Source: Mollicutes bacterium
GTDB lineage: Bacteria > Bacillota_I > Bacilli_A > Izemoplasmatales > Izemoplasmataceae
DNA length: 7,314 bases
Reading direction: 5' to 3'
Assembly (NCBI GenBank): GCA_003552275.1
Contig: PUKL01000052.1
Location: 1 to 7,314, forward strand
Part shown: in pieces, positions 1 through 6,681 of the stretch
How positions within the stretch are numbered: the stretch's first letter is position 1
Layout: each line of letters opens with the position of its first letter
The notes under the pieces: generated by a model
Database searches by the model: none
Told to the model about the DNA's origin: nothing
What the model saw: the letters and a program-made list of their open reading frames with translations, nothing else
Position numbers and translations under genes: made by a program

Positions 1-36
1 ATCATCATCCACCGACGCTTCCGGAAGGGGATTCGG
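1..36. other. Left-edge sequence before amrS; possible end of an upstream gene
   Basis: These bases hold a purine-rich ribosome binding site, GGAAGGGG at 23-30, six bases before the ATG at 37. One + frame ends in a TGA at 38-40 that would overlap this ATG as ATGA, which would suit a coupled upstream gene. The frame of amrS itself is also open to the edge, with well-biased codons (12 residues, IIIHRRFRKGIR). Too little is visible to choose between an upstream gene end, an N-terminal extension and non-coding leader. Confidence 0.3.
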
Positions 37-906
37 ATGAAGGAAGCCATGTTCTATGAGCGAAACGCCGCCAAGACCGTCCGCTGTAATGTCTGTCGCC
101 ACCGTTGTGTCATCAAGGATGGCGCCAGAGGCCTCTGTCGGGTCCGCGAGAACAGGGCGGGCAAACTTTTCGCTTTGAATTACGGTCTCACGGCCGGGGC
201 CGGAGTGGATCCCATCGAGAAGAAACCCCTGTATCATTTCTATCCCGGCACCTGGAGCTATTCTTTCGCCGCGCAAGGCTGCAATTTCCGCTGCCCCTGG
301 TGCCAAAACCACCATCTTTCGCAAGGGATTAGCGCCAAAGGCGAGCTCGAAGGTGTCTTCATCACGCCCGAACAACATGTCCGTCGCGCCATGCACTATG
401 GTTGTTCTTCCATCGCTTGCACCTATTCGGAGCCGACCGTCTATCTCGAATATGCGCTCGACACGATGAAAGCGGCCAAGAAGGAAGGCCTCGCCAATGT
501 CTGGGTCTCGAACGGGTATATGAGCGAAGCGGCTCTTGAGGCCGTCATCCCCTTGCTTGATGCTGTGAACATCGATTTCAAAGGCACCGACCGCGCCTAC
601 AAGGAACATGTCGGCGGCAAGAAGGAACATGTCGTCGCCAACATGAAGAGTCTCTTCGAAGCCGGCATCCATCTCGAAGTGACCACCCTCGTCATCCCCG
701 GTGTCAACGACACCGAGGCCGACCTCACGGAAATCGCGGAAACGATCGCCCATGAACTCGACCCCGACGTTCCTTGGCACATCAGTCGTTTTTTCCCCGC
801 CTTCCGCATGAAAAATGTCCCCCCGACACCGAAAGACACACTCAAACAGGCCGAAAGGATCGGGAAGAAGAAAGGACTCAAGAACATCCACCTCGGCAAC
901 ATCTGA
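37..906 (+). CDS. amrS: AmmeMemoRadiSam system radical SAM enzyme (AmrS-like)
   Basis: A 289-residue cytosolic radical SAM protein of the pyruvate-formate-lyase-activase-like group. The [4Fe-4S]/SAM motif CxxxCxxC is at C82, C86 and C89, in the context GCNFRCPWCQNHH. An N-terminal cysteine set (C17, C20, C24, C34) precedes it, followed by a G-x-L-x-x-x-x-YG stretch, as is usual for AmmeMemoRadiSam radical SAM proteins. Length is near the family norm. The start at 37 gives MKEAMFYE, a typical beginning for the family, with GGAAGGGG six bases upstream; an in-frame ATG at 49 is the alternative. The next gene starts 12 bases after the stop and encodes a LigB-like partner, which supports the assignment. 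The family is expected to reductively cleave SAM to a 5'-deoxyadenosyl radical. I know of no firmly established substrate, so the reaction is left open. PFL activase is less likely because of the N-terminal cysteines and the neighbour. Confidence 0.9.
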   Translation: MKEAMFYERNAAKTVRCNVCRHRCVIKDGARGLCRVRENRAGKLFALNYGLTAGAGVDPIEKKPLYHFYPGTWSYSFAAQGCNFRCPWCQNHHLSQGISAKGELEGVFITPEQHVRRAMHYGCSSIACTYSEPTVYLEYALDTMKAAKKEGLANVWVSNGYMSEAALEAVIPLLDAVNIDFKGTDRAYKEHVGGKKEHVVANMKSLFEAGIHLEVTTLVIPGVNDTEADLTEIAETIAHELDPDVPWHISRFFPAFRMKNVPPTPKDTLKQAERIGKKKGLKNIHLGNI

Positions 907-918
907 AGGAGGACCACC

Positions 919-1716
919 ATGGCCATCGAAGCCGCTTATATCGTTCCCCACCCGCCCCTCATCCTCCCCGCGATCGGCAAAGGCGAAGAAAGAAGGATCC
1001 AAAACACCATCGAAGCCTGTCAAGAAATCACGGATGAGATCATCGACATGGCGCCGGACACGGTCGTCCTCATCAGCCCGCATGCCGAATTCCGTCGGGA
1101 GAGATTCCTTGTTCCCAAGGGGAAGGAAGCGGAGGGTGATTTCGCCATGTTCGGCCACCCCCGCCCGACCTATCGTGTCCCCTACGACAACGACTTCGCC
1201 CGGATAATCATCGACGAGGCGGACGGCCTCGCCGAAGCGAAGGGATACGGAAAGGTCCCGTTGGACCACGGCGCGCTCGTCCCCCTTTCCTTCTTCGGCG
1301 ACCACCTCGAAAGACTCAATATCGTGCTCGTGGCCCCTTCGGCATCAAGCCTCGCCCGTCATGCCGCTTTCGGGGACGTATTGCGCCGGGCCGCCGAAAA
1401 GGACAAAAGCAGGGTCGTCCTCGTCGCGAGCGGCGACCTCTCCCACAGACTCTTGGACGAGGGTCCCTACGGCTACGCGAAGGAAGGACCCCGCTTCGAC
1501 GACCTGGTGTGCGACATCATCGAAAGATCCCGTCCGGAAGAGTTCTTGCAGATTGAAAGGGACCTCGCCGAACGGGCCGGCGAATGCGGTCTCCGACCCT
1601 TCGCGATGCTTGCCGGCGCCTTGAGGGAAACTCGCGTGCAAGGCAGACTCCTTTCATACGAAGGCCCCTTCGGCGTCGGCTATGCCGTGGCGAGCTTCCA
1701 TCCCGTCGCAAGATGA
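919..1716 (+). CDS. LigB-like extradiol-dioxygenase-fold protein (AmmeMemoRadiSam protein A, N-terminal half only)
   Basis: A 265-residue protein of the class III extradiol dioxygenase (LigB) fold. Visible motifs are PHPP with H11, SPHAE with H55, LDHGALVP with H117, SGDLSH with H176, GECGLRPF near the C-terminus, and SYEGPFGVGY with E248. By analogy with LigB (His, His and Glu metal ligands plus a catalytic His), H11, H55, E248 and H176 could form an intact iron site; this mapping is from memory, not an alignment. AmmeMemoRadiSam protein A is commonly about 450-470 residues, with this domain followed by AMMECR1. Here the protein stops about 15 residues after GVGY, so AMMECR1 is absent, with no remnant before the next gene. 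AAGGAGG at 906-912 lies six bases before the ATG. The gene follows amrS closely and precedes a methyltransferase. Substrate is unknown; ring cleavage should not be assumed. Confidence 0.85.
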   Translation: MAIEAAYIVPHPPLILPAIGKGEERRIQNTIEACQEITDEIIDMAPDTVVLISPHAEFRRERFLVPKGKEAEGDFAMFGHPRPTYRVPYDNDFARIIIDEADGLAEAKGYGKVPLDHGALVPLSFFGDHLERLNIVLVAPSASSLARHAAFGDVLRRAAEKDKSRVVLVASGDLSHRLLDEGPYGYAKEGPRFDDLVCDIIERSRPEEFLQIERDLAERAGECGLRPFAMLAGALRETRVQGRLLSYEGPFGVGYAVASFHPVAR

Positions 1717-1758
1717 GCTCTTCCTTGTACGATCTTATTCCCGTCCGGAGGCGATACC

Positions 1759-2499
1759 ATGGCATGGTATGAAGACGAACAATTCTGGCGCGACCTCTAT
1801 CCCTACATGTTCTCCAAGGAGCGGTTTCAAAACGCCCAAGAAGAAGTGGAGAAGATCCTCGGTATGGCGGACTTGCAAGCGGGCGCGGTCCTCGACATGG
1901 CGAGCGGTCCCGGCCGCCATGCCGTCCAACTCGCCAAGAAGGGTTTCATCGTCACGGGCGTGGACAAATCGGCCTTCTTGCTGGAAAAAGCCCGCCGGCT
2001 CGCCCAAGAAGAAGAGGTCGCCGTGGACTGGGTCGAAGCCGACATGCGCTCCTATGTGGAAAAGGAGCGTTTCGATCTCGCTCTCAACCTCTTTTCCTCG
2101 TTCGGCTTCTTTGACAACGAAGCCGAGGACCGTCTCGTCTTGCACAATCTCTTCACGAGCTTGAAAAAGGGCGGCGTGATCGTCCTGGACACCGTGGGGA
2201 AAGAGATCCTCGCCCGGAATTTCCGTTCCACGATCAGTCATCGCTACGATGATGGCGCCCTCCTTGTCAATCGGCACGAGGTCGTCGACGACTGGCGCCG
2301 GATCCGGAATGAATGGCTTCTCATCAAAGAAGAGAAGATACGCCGATACACCTTCCATTTCCGCTGCTATTCGGCGAAAGAGCTCGTGATGCTCCTGGGG
2401 AGCGTCGGTTTCCGTCAGACCGAGGGGTTCGGATCCTTGGACATGACCCCCTATGACGACAAAGCCAAACGGCTGGTCGTCGTCGCGAGAAAACCCTGA
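1759..2499 (+). CDS. Class I SAM-dependent methyltransferase
   Basis: A 246-residue cytosolic protein with a Rossmann methyltransferase domain (Methyltransf_25/11 type). Motif I is VLDMASGPG at 44-52, followed by RHA. The acidic residue ending strand 2 is D69 in TGVDKS. The adenine-side acid is D95 in EADMR, then the strand-4 region LNLFSSFGFF and the motif LKKGGVIVLD. The N-terminus (MAWYEDEQFWRDLYPYMF) is typical of a common bacterial family of small, functionally uncharacterised methyltransferases, and the C-terminal part is the usual beta-rich end. The ATG has GGAGG at 1747-1751, seven bases upstream. It is the last gene of the unit, since a terminator follows seven bases after the stop. 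It is in the same frame as the upstream gene, separated by a TGA and 14 codons. The methyl acceptor cannot be predicted; proximity suggests a link to the radical SAM/LigB pair. Confidence 0.88.
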   Translation: MAWYEDEQFWRDLYPYMFSKERFQNAQEEVEKILGMADLQAGAVLDMASGPGRHAVQLAKKGFIVTGVDKSAFLLEKARRLAQEEEVAVDWVEADMRSYVEKERFDLALNLFSSFGFFDNEAEDRLVLHNLFTSLKKGGVIVLDTVGKEILARNFRSTISHRYDDGALLVNRHEVVDDWRRIRNEWLLIKEEKIRRYTFHFRCYSAKELVMLLGSVGFRQTEGFGSLDMTPYDDKAKRLVVVARKP

Positions 2500-2505
2500 T
2501 CAAAA

Positions 2506-2534
2506 GAAGACCCCGGCGTCGAGGCGGGGTCTTT
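2506..2534 (+). terminator. Intrinsic terminator after the methyltransferase
   Basis: A perfect stem pairs GACCCCG (2509-2515) with CGGGGTC (2525-2531), and AA at 2507-2508 pairs with TT at 2532-2533. The loop is nine bases. The T-run is short (TTT, then CC), so termination may be incomplete. It lies seven bases past the methyltransferase stop and separates the radical SAM unit from the dehydrogenase operon. Confidence 0.78.
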
Positions 2535-2573
2535 CCATAGAGGGAAGAACCGCGTGAACTGTGAGAAAAGGCA

Positions 2574-2601
2574 TTTCAAAGACTGTCGCATATGATACAA
2601 T
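2574..2601 (+). promoter_or_regulatory. Candidate sigma-A/sigma-70 promoter for the dehydrogenase-AOR operon
   Basis: TACAAT at 2596-2601 is one mismatch from TATAAT and is preceded by TG plus one base (2593-2594), an extended -10 element. A weak -35-like TTTCAA lies at 2574-2579 with a 16-base spacer. The site sits between the terminator and the first gene of the next operon, in the only sizeable gap of the window. Transcription would start near 2608, leaving a leader of about 40 bases. Assigned by eye. Confidence 0.42.
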
Positions 2602-2612
2602 GAAGGCAGATA

Positions 2613-2634
2613 TCCGTGAAAAGAAGGACACGGA
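2613..2634 (+). promoter_or_regulatory. Leader hairpin just before the ribosome binding site
   Basis: TCCGTG (2613-2618) and CACGGA (2629-2634) form a perfect 6-bp inverted repeat around a purine-rich 10-base loop. The right arm ends directly before the AGGGGAGGGG ribosome binding tract (2635-2644) of the dehydrogenase gene. It could be a small 5' leader hairpin, a protein-binding site, or chance. No known riboswitch is recognised, and the leader is too short for one. Confidence 0.28.
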
Positions 2635-2648
2635 AGGGGAGGGGAAAC

Positions 2649-3845
2649 ATGAACAGAATCTTCTGCAGGACGTATCAGAAGGTCATGAAGTTCTCCGCCA
2701 TGTTCATGCCTTGGCGGGAACCTGTTCTCATCGAGGGAGAAGACAGCGTTCTGGAACTACCGGAGATCCTGGTCGACAAGAAATTGCAACGGGTCTTGAT
2801 CGTCACCGATGCGAACCTCGTCCGGATCGGTCTTTTGGAGCCTTTGTTGCGGGGGTTGGAACGCGAGGGCGTCAAATACACCCTCTTCGACAAGACGGTG
2901 CCGAACCCGACCGTCGACAACGTCGAAGAAGCCTTGAAAATGTACAAGGACAATCTTTGCGAGGCCCTTGTCGCTTTCGGGGGCGGCTCGCCCATCGATT
3001 GCGCAAAAGTCGTCGCCGCGAGACTCGCCCGTCCGAAGAAACCCATCGCGAAGATGAAGGGCCTATTGAAGATCCGCAAGAAGACGGTCTCCTTCTTCGC
3101 CGTCCCCACCACCGCGGGCACCGGCAGCGAGGCGACCATCATCGCGGTCATATCCGACCCCGCCGACAAAGCCAAGTATCCGATCATCGACCATGTCCTC
3201 ATGCCGGATTACGCCATATTGGATCCCGAACTCACCATCAACCTTCCCAAAAACCACACCGCGACGACCGGCATGGACGCCTTGACCCATGCCGTTGAAG
3301 CCTATATCGGCAAAGCGAACACCAAAAAGACCGCCGACCTCGCCCTCGAAGCGGTCGAACTCGTCTTCGAGTATCTACCGAAGGCATACGCCGACGGCTC
3401 CGACATCTTCGCCCGCCAACAGATGCTGAAGGCCTCATATTGTGCGGGACTCGCATTCACCCGGGCCTATGTGGGCTATGTGCACGCCCTCGCCCACTGT
3501 CTCGGCGGATTCTACGATACGCCGCACGGACTGGCGAACGCCGTGCTTCTGCCCCATGTGTTGAAAGCCTACGGCCATCACGCCGAGAAGCCGCTCGCGC
3601 GTCTCTATGACGCCGCCGGCCTTCAAGGCGAGACGGAGCCCGCCAAGAAGGCCAAGACCTTCATCGCCGCCATCGAGCGACTGTCTAAACGATTGGAGAT
3701 TCCCGAGACCATCAAGGACATCAAGGATGAAGACATCCCTCTTATGGCCGAACGCGCCGCCGCGGAAGCCAATCCGCTCTATCCGGTTCCCTGCATCTTC
3801 ACCGCGAAGGAACTCGAGCGTTTCTACCACCAAGTGAAAGGGTGA
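2649..3845 (+). CDS. Iron-containing (type III) alcohol dehydrogenase
   Basis: A 398-residue cytosolic NAD(P)-dependent dehydrogenase of the Fe-ADH family. The nucleotide-binding motif GGGSPID is at 111-117 and PTTAGTGSE at 153-161. The four expected metal ligands are present: D210 and H214 in GMDALTHAVEAY, then H279 in VHALAH and H293 in DTPHGLANA, with the 14-residue spacing of the family. The N-terminal MFMPWREPVLIEG segment resembles a Bacillota-type subgroup. The ATG at 2649 is preferred because AGGGGAGGGG lies five bases before it. A GTG at 2616 would add 11 lysine- and arginine-rich residues, overlaps the leader hairpin and has a poor ribosome site. It is the first gene after the terminator and promoter. 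Its stop overlaps or abuts the AOR gene, so the pair probably acts on the same aldehyde. Family members interconvert alcohols and aldehydes; the specific substrate is unknown. Confidence 0.94.
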   Translation: MNRIFCRTYQKVMKFSAMFMPWREPVLIEGEDSVLELPEILVDKKLQRVLIVTDANLVRIGLLEPLLRGLEREGVKYTLFDKTVPNPTVDNVEEALKMYKDNLCEALVAFGGGSPIDCAKVVAARLARPKKPIAKMKGLLKIRKKTVSFFAVPTTAGTGSEATIIAVISDPADKAKYPIIDHVLMPDYAILDPELTINLPKNHTATTGMDALTHAVEAYIGKANTKKTADLALEAVELVFEYLPKAYADGSDIFARQQMLKASYCAGLAFTRAYVGYVHALAHCLGGFYDTPHGLANAVLLPHVLKAYGHHAEKPLARLYDAAGLQGETEPAKKAKTFIAAIERLSKRLEIPETIKDIKDEDIPLMAERAAAEANPLYPVPCIFTAKELERFYHQVKG

Positions 3846-3850
3846 CCGAC

Positions 3851-5749
3851 ATGAAAGGCTATGCCGGACGGATCGCCCACATCGATCTCACCCGTGGCCA
3901 AACGGGAGAATATCACCTGTCCGAGGCTGACAAAGCCGCCCATGTCGGCGGGAAGGTCCTCGCCGCGAAAATCATCCACGACGCTTTCACCGAGCGCGTC
4001 GAGGCCTACAGCGAGGAGAATCTCATCGTCGTCACGACCTCGCCTTTGAACGGCAGCGGCCTACCTTGTTCGTCGCGGTTCAATGTGTCCACCATCTCCC
4101 CTTTGACGGGATTGCTCACCTCTTCGAACTGCGGCGGCCCTTTCGGATTGCATCTGAAACGGGCGGGCTTCGACGGTCTCGTCATCGCAGGAAGAAGCGA
4201 GACCCCCGTCTATCTCGATATCGAGGACGGCGAGATAGCCATCAAGGACGCCGCAGACCTCTGGGGCCTCACGACGTCAAAAGCCCAAGCGAGACTCTCA
4301 GCCGGGAAGAAGCGGGGGACTTTGTCGATCGGTCCCGCCGGGGAGAATCTCGTGCGTTTCGCCGCTGTCATGAGTGACGAGAGAGCGTTGGGACGCGGCG
4401 GCATCGGGGCCGTCTTCGGCCACAAGTCGCTCAAAGGCATGGTCGCCTCGGGCACAAAAAAAGTGGACATCGCCGACCGGAAACGTCTCAAGAAACTGTC
4501 CAAATGGTGGGTGGAGAACCTCCAATCCCATGAACTCACGGGAAGGCAACTGCCGACCTACGGCACGGGCGGTCTGCTTTCCGCCATGCATTTCAAGGGA
4601 CTGCTCGCGACGAAGAACCATGCCAGGGGTTCCTTCGCAGGCTTCGATAGAATCAGCGGCGAGGCTTTGCGCGACAATCACCTCGAGTCCAATAAAGGCT
4701 GTCTCACCTGTCCGATCCGTTGTGAGAGACGGATCGAACACGAAGGAAGGATCATCAAGGGACCCGAACTCGAGACCCTGACCCTTCTCGGAGCCAATCT
4801 CGAAAATGATTCGCTTCCCGTGGTGAACGCCATGAACCATCTCGCCGACGAGACGGGCATGGACACGATATCGTTGGGCGCAACTCTCGCCTTCGCGATG
4901 GAACTCGCCGAGAAGGGCCTTTGGGACATCGATCTCGCCTTCGGCAAGACGGAGAATCTATTAGAGACCGTGAAACGGATCGCCTACCGTGAAGGAGAAG
5001 GCGACCAACTCGCCGAGGGGGTCCGTCGCTTGGCCGCCATGAAGGGCGGCGGCGACTTCGCCATGCACGTCAAGGGGATGGAACTCGCCGCCTATGAACC
5101 GCGGAACGCCCACGGCATGGGGTTGGGTTATGCGACCGCATCACGCGGCGGGTGTCATCTGAACGCGGGCTATCTCGTCATCCTCGAGGGATTGGGCTTC
5201 CAAGTCGAAGGAACGAAGAAGAAGGGCAAAGCCGCTTTCACGGTGATGTTGCAGGATGTGATGGAAGCGGTGTCGGCGGCGGGCATCTGTCTATTCACGA
5301 CCTATACCATGTTGCCCTCCTTCATCACGAAGAAGCCTTCCGGCCGCCGTTCCCGTTTCACAAACCGCATCTTGCCGGGCCTCGGTCCCGTCATCTCCTT
5401 CGTCAACCGCCACAAGGGACTCCTCCCTCTTAAAATGAAGAGCGTGCTTCCCTATCCGGACGCCTTGTCGCTCGTGACGGGGGAGAGGATGACCATCGGT
5501 CGCTTCATGCGGATGGGTGAGCGAGGGTTCAATCTCGAACGTCTCGTGAACCTCCGCCAAGGCTTGACCATGGATGCCGACACCCTCCCGCAAAGACACC
5601 TCGTGAGCCATTGGCAGGAAGGTAAGGATCCTGTAGATCTAGTCGCCATGCGCAACGACTACTACCGCATCCGCGGTTGGGACGATACCGGCAAGCCGAA
5701 ACAAAAGACCCTGAAAAAGCTCGGCATGCATCAAGACACCGCGGGGTGA
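3851..5749 (+). CDS. Aldehyde ferredoxin oxidoreductase family tungsten/molybdenum enzyme
   Basis: A 632-residue cytosolic AOR-family protein, a normal length for the family. It begins MKGYAGRIAHIDLTRG, a typical AOR N-terminus. The pterin-binding signature RGGIGAVFGHKSLKG is at 182-196. The [4Fe-4S] cysteines are C284, C287 and C291 (CLTCPIRC) plus C480 (GICLF). GMDTIS is at 336-341, and the conserved YEPR...GMGL...YATASRGGCH block spans 415-436. The C-terminal NLRQG...DTLPQR segment is also family-like. PCSSR around C73 and NCGG around C94 recall YdhV-type members rather than the classic archaeal enzymes, so substrate should not be assumed. AORs oxidise aldehydes to carboxylates with ferredoxin, or the reverse. 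ATG 3851 is chosen because AAAGGG lies eight bases upstream; GTG 3842 overlapping the dehydrogenase stop is the alternative. No ferredoxin-like partner subunit is present in the window. Confidence 0.95.
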   Translation: MKGYAGRIAHIDLTRGQTGEYHLSEADKAAHVGGKVLAAKIIHDAFTERVEAYSEENLIVVTTSPLNGSGLPCSSRFNVSTISPLTGLLTSSNCGGPFGLHLKRAGFDGLVIAGRSETPVYLDIEDGEIAIKDAADLWGLTTSKAQARLSAGKKRGTLSIGPAGENLVRFAAVMSDERALGRGGIGAVFGHKSLKGMVASGTKKVDIADRKRLKKLSKWWVENLQSHELTGRQLPTYGTGGLLSAMHFKGLLATKNHARGSFAGFDRISGEALRDNHLESNKGCLTCPIRCERRIEHEGRIIKGPELETLTLLGANLENDSLPVVNAMNHLADETGMDTISLGATLAFAMELAEKGLWDIDLAFGKTENLLETVKRIAYREGEGDQLAEGVRRLAAMKGGGDFAMHVKGMELAAYEPRNAHGMGLGYATASRGGCHLNAGYLVILEGLGFQVEGTKKKGKAAFTVMLQDVMEAVSAAGICLFTTYTMLPSFITKKPSGRRSRFTNRILPGLGPVISFVNRHKGLLPLKMKSVLPYPDALSLVTGERMTIGRFMRMGERGFNLERLVNLRQGLTMDADTLPQRHLVSHWQEGKDPVDLVAMRNDYYRIRGWDDTGKPKQKTLKKLGMHQDTAG

Positions 5750-5756
5750 GAGTGTG

Positions 5757-6230
5757 ATGCACATACGGACGTTTCCCGCCGAAAAGAAGCAGAAAGAAGA
5801 GTATTTCACCTTGATGGAAGAATTCGCCAAAGAGCATATCGAGAAGATGTTGAGCATCCTCGGACTCTCGCGCGAGTCCTTCCGCGAACTCTTCTTCACC
5901 TTGGGCGAAGTCCACGGTGTCATGGCGAAAGAAGAAGACATCGGTTTCTGCTGGGTGGAAATCAGAAAAGACATCCTGCATCTTCATGCCATCGTCATCC
6001 GCGAGAACCAAAGACGAAAAGGACACGGAACTCGTATTCTCGCCCACATTGAGGACGCCTACCGTGACCTGGCGGACACGATCGAGTTGGGCGTCCATGA
6101 AGAGAACACGGCCGCACTCGGCCTTTATGAACGGTGCGGCTTCCAACAAAAAGCGTATCGGCACGATGTCGGTTATCATATCATGCAGAAATCCATCAAA
6201 CACCATCCGGACAAAAAGGGAGGATGTTGA
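5757..6230 (+). CDS. GNAT-family N-acetyltransferase
   Basis: A 157-residue GNAT-fold protein. The acetyl-CoA pyrophosphate-binding motif is Q85-R-R-K-G89-H-G91, after the strand LHAIVIRENQ. The C-terminal signature N117-TAALGLYERCGF129 is typical of the fold. The ATG at 5757 or the GTG at 5754 could start it; GGGGTGA at 5743-5749 supports ATG 5757 by spacing. It lies seven bases after the AOR stop and one base before the MOSC gene, so it is embedded in the AOR operon. The acceptor, whether a small molecule, peptide or protein, cannot be predicted. The N-terminal third is acidic and helical, and shows no recognisable extra domain. Confidence 0.87.
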   Translation: MHIRTFPAEKKQKEEYFTLMEEFAKEHIEKMLSILGLSRESFRELFFTLGEVHGVMAKEEDIGFCWVEIRKDILHLHAIVIRENQRRKGHGTRILAHIEDAYRDLADTIELGVHEENTAALGLYERCGFQQKAYRHDVGYHIMQKSIKHHPDKKGGC

Positions 6231-6231
6231 C

Positions 6232-6681
6232 ATGGCGAAAGTGGTTGCCGTGAACACAAGCGACAAGAAAGGCGTCGTCAAGAAAAGGGTCGAAAAAGCC
6301 CTGGTCAAGGAAGGCTACGGACTCGAAGGGGACGCTCACGGCGGTGATTGGCACCGCCAGGTGAGTCTCCTCGGCATCGAGTCCTACAGACATATGAGAC
6401 GCCTGGCGAAAGAAGAACTCTGTCCGGGCATCTTCGCCGAGAACATCACCACCGAGGGGATTGAACTGCACACGATCCCCGTGGGGACGAAACTCCGCCT
6501 CGGTGAGGCCGTGTTGGAGATCACCCAGATCGGCAAGGCCTGTCATCACGGTTGTGAGATCTTCAAGAAGGTCGGCGACTGTGTCATGCCGCGTGAAGGC
6601 GTCTTCGCCCGGGTGGTCCAAGGCGGACTCGTCAAGACGGGCGACCCGATCGAGAAGATGGCCTCGGAGGTGCCATCTTGA
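6232..6681 (+). CDS. MOSC domain-containing protein
   Basis: A 149-residue protein that is a stand-alone MOSC domain. Recognisable elements are GLEGDAHGG followed by WHRQVSLL, PGIFAENITTEG, the LGEAVLEITQIGKAC strand with C104, C108, GDCVM with C117, and REGVFARVVQGG...GD at the C-terminus. MOSC domains are associated with molybdenum/tungsten cofactor enzymes and are proposed to carry or sense sulfur on a conserved cysteine; C104 or C117 would be candidates here. Position two genes after an AOR-family enzyme fits a role in pterin-cofactor sulfur or metal handling, which is an inference. GGGAGG at 6218-6223 is eight bases before the ATG. The stop overlaps the TTG start of the next gene (TTGA). 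Gene fusions with MoaB/MogA are known in the family, but no such domain is present here. Confidence 0.93.
   Translation: MAKVVAVNTSDKKGVVKKRVEKALVKEGYGLEGDAHGGDWHRQVSLLGIESYRHMRRLAKEELCPGIFAENITTEGIELHTIPVGTKLRLGEAVLEITQIGKACHHGCEIFKKVGDCVMPREGVFARVVQGGLVKTGDPIEKMASEVPS
6666..6680 (+). promoter_or_regulatory. Ribosome binding site deciding a TTG start
   Basis: GGAGGTG at 6666-6672 lies inside the 3' end of the MOSC gene, with seven bases between GGAGG and TTG at 6678. The downstream frame has no suitable ATG, and this TTG overlaps the MOSC stop as TTGA, so this site sets the start of the next gene and suggests translational coupling. Confidence 0.65.

Noticed and set aside
1717..1758. Frameshifted remnant of an AMMECR1 domain
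   Set aside because: Only 42 bases separate the genes, with no AMMECR1-like sequence in any frame, and the methyltransferase with its own GGAGG site follows.
1713..1772. Tiny 19-codon ORF (MSSSLYDLIPVRRRYHGMV) starting as ATGA over the LigB-like gene stop
   Set aside because: No ribosome binding site, and it overlaps the ribosome site and start of the methyltransferase. It shows no recognisable family and is not clearly a leader peptide.
1735..2358. Long open frame on the minus strand opposite the methyltransferase
   Set aside because: The + strand methyltransferase has clear family motifs. The antisense frame is an expected result of biased codon use, and no family features are seen.
2616..2648. 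GTG at 2616 as the dehydrogenase start
   Set aside because: It adds a charged 11-residue extension, lies within the leader hairpin and lacks a good ribosome site. The ATG at 2649 has AGGGGAGGGG at proper distance.
5529..6308. Long minus-strand frame opposite the AOR end and the GNAT gene
   Set aside because: It crosses two well-supported + strand genes, has low-complexity hydrophobic and Phe-rich content, and shows no motif.
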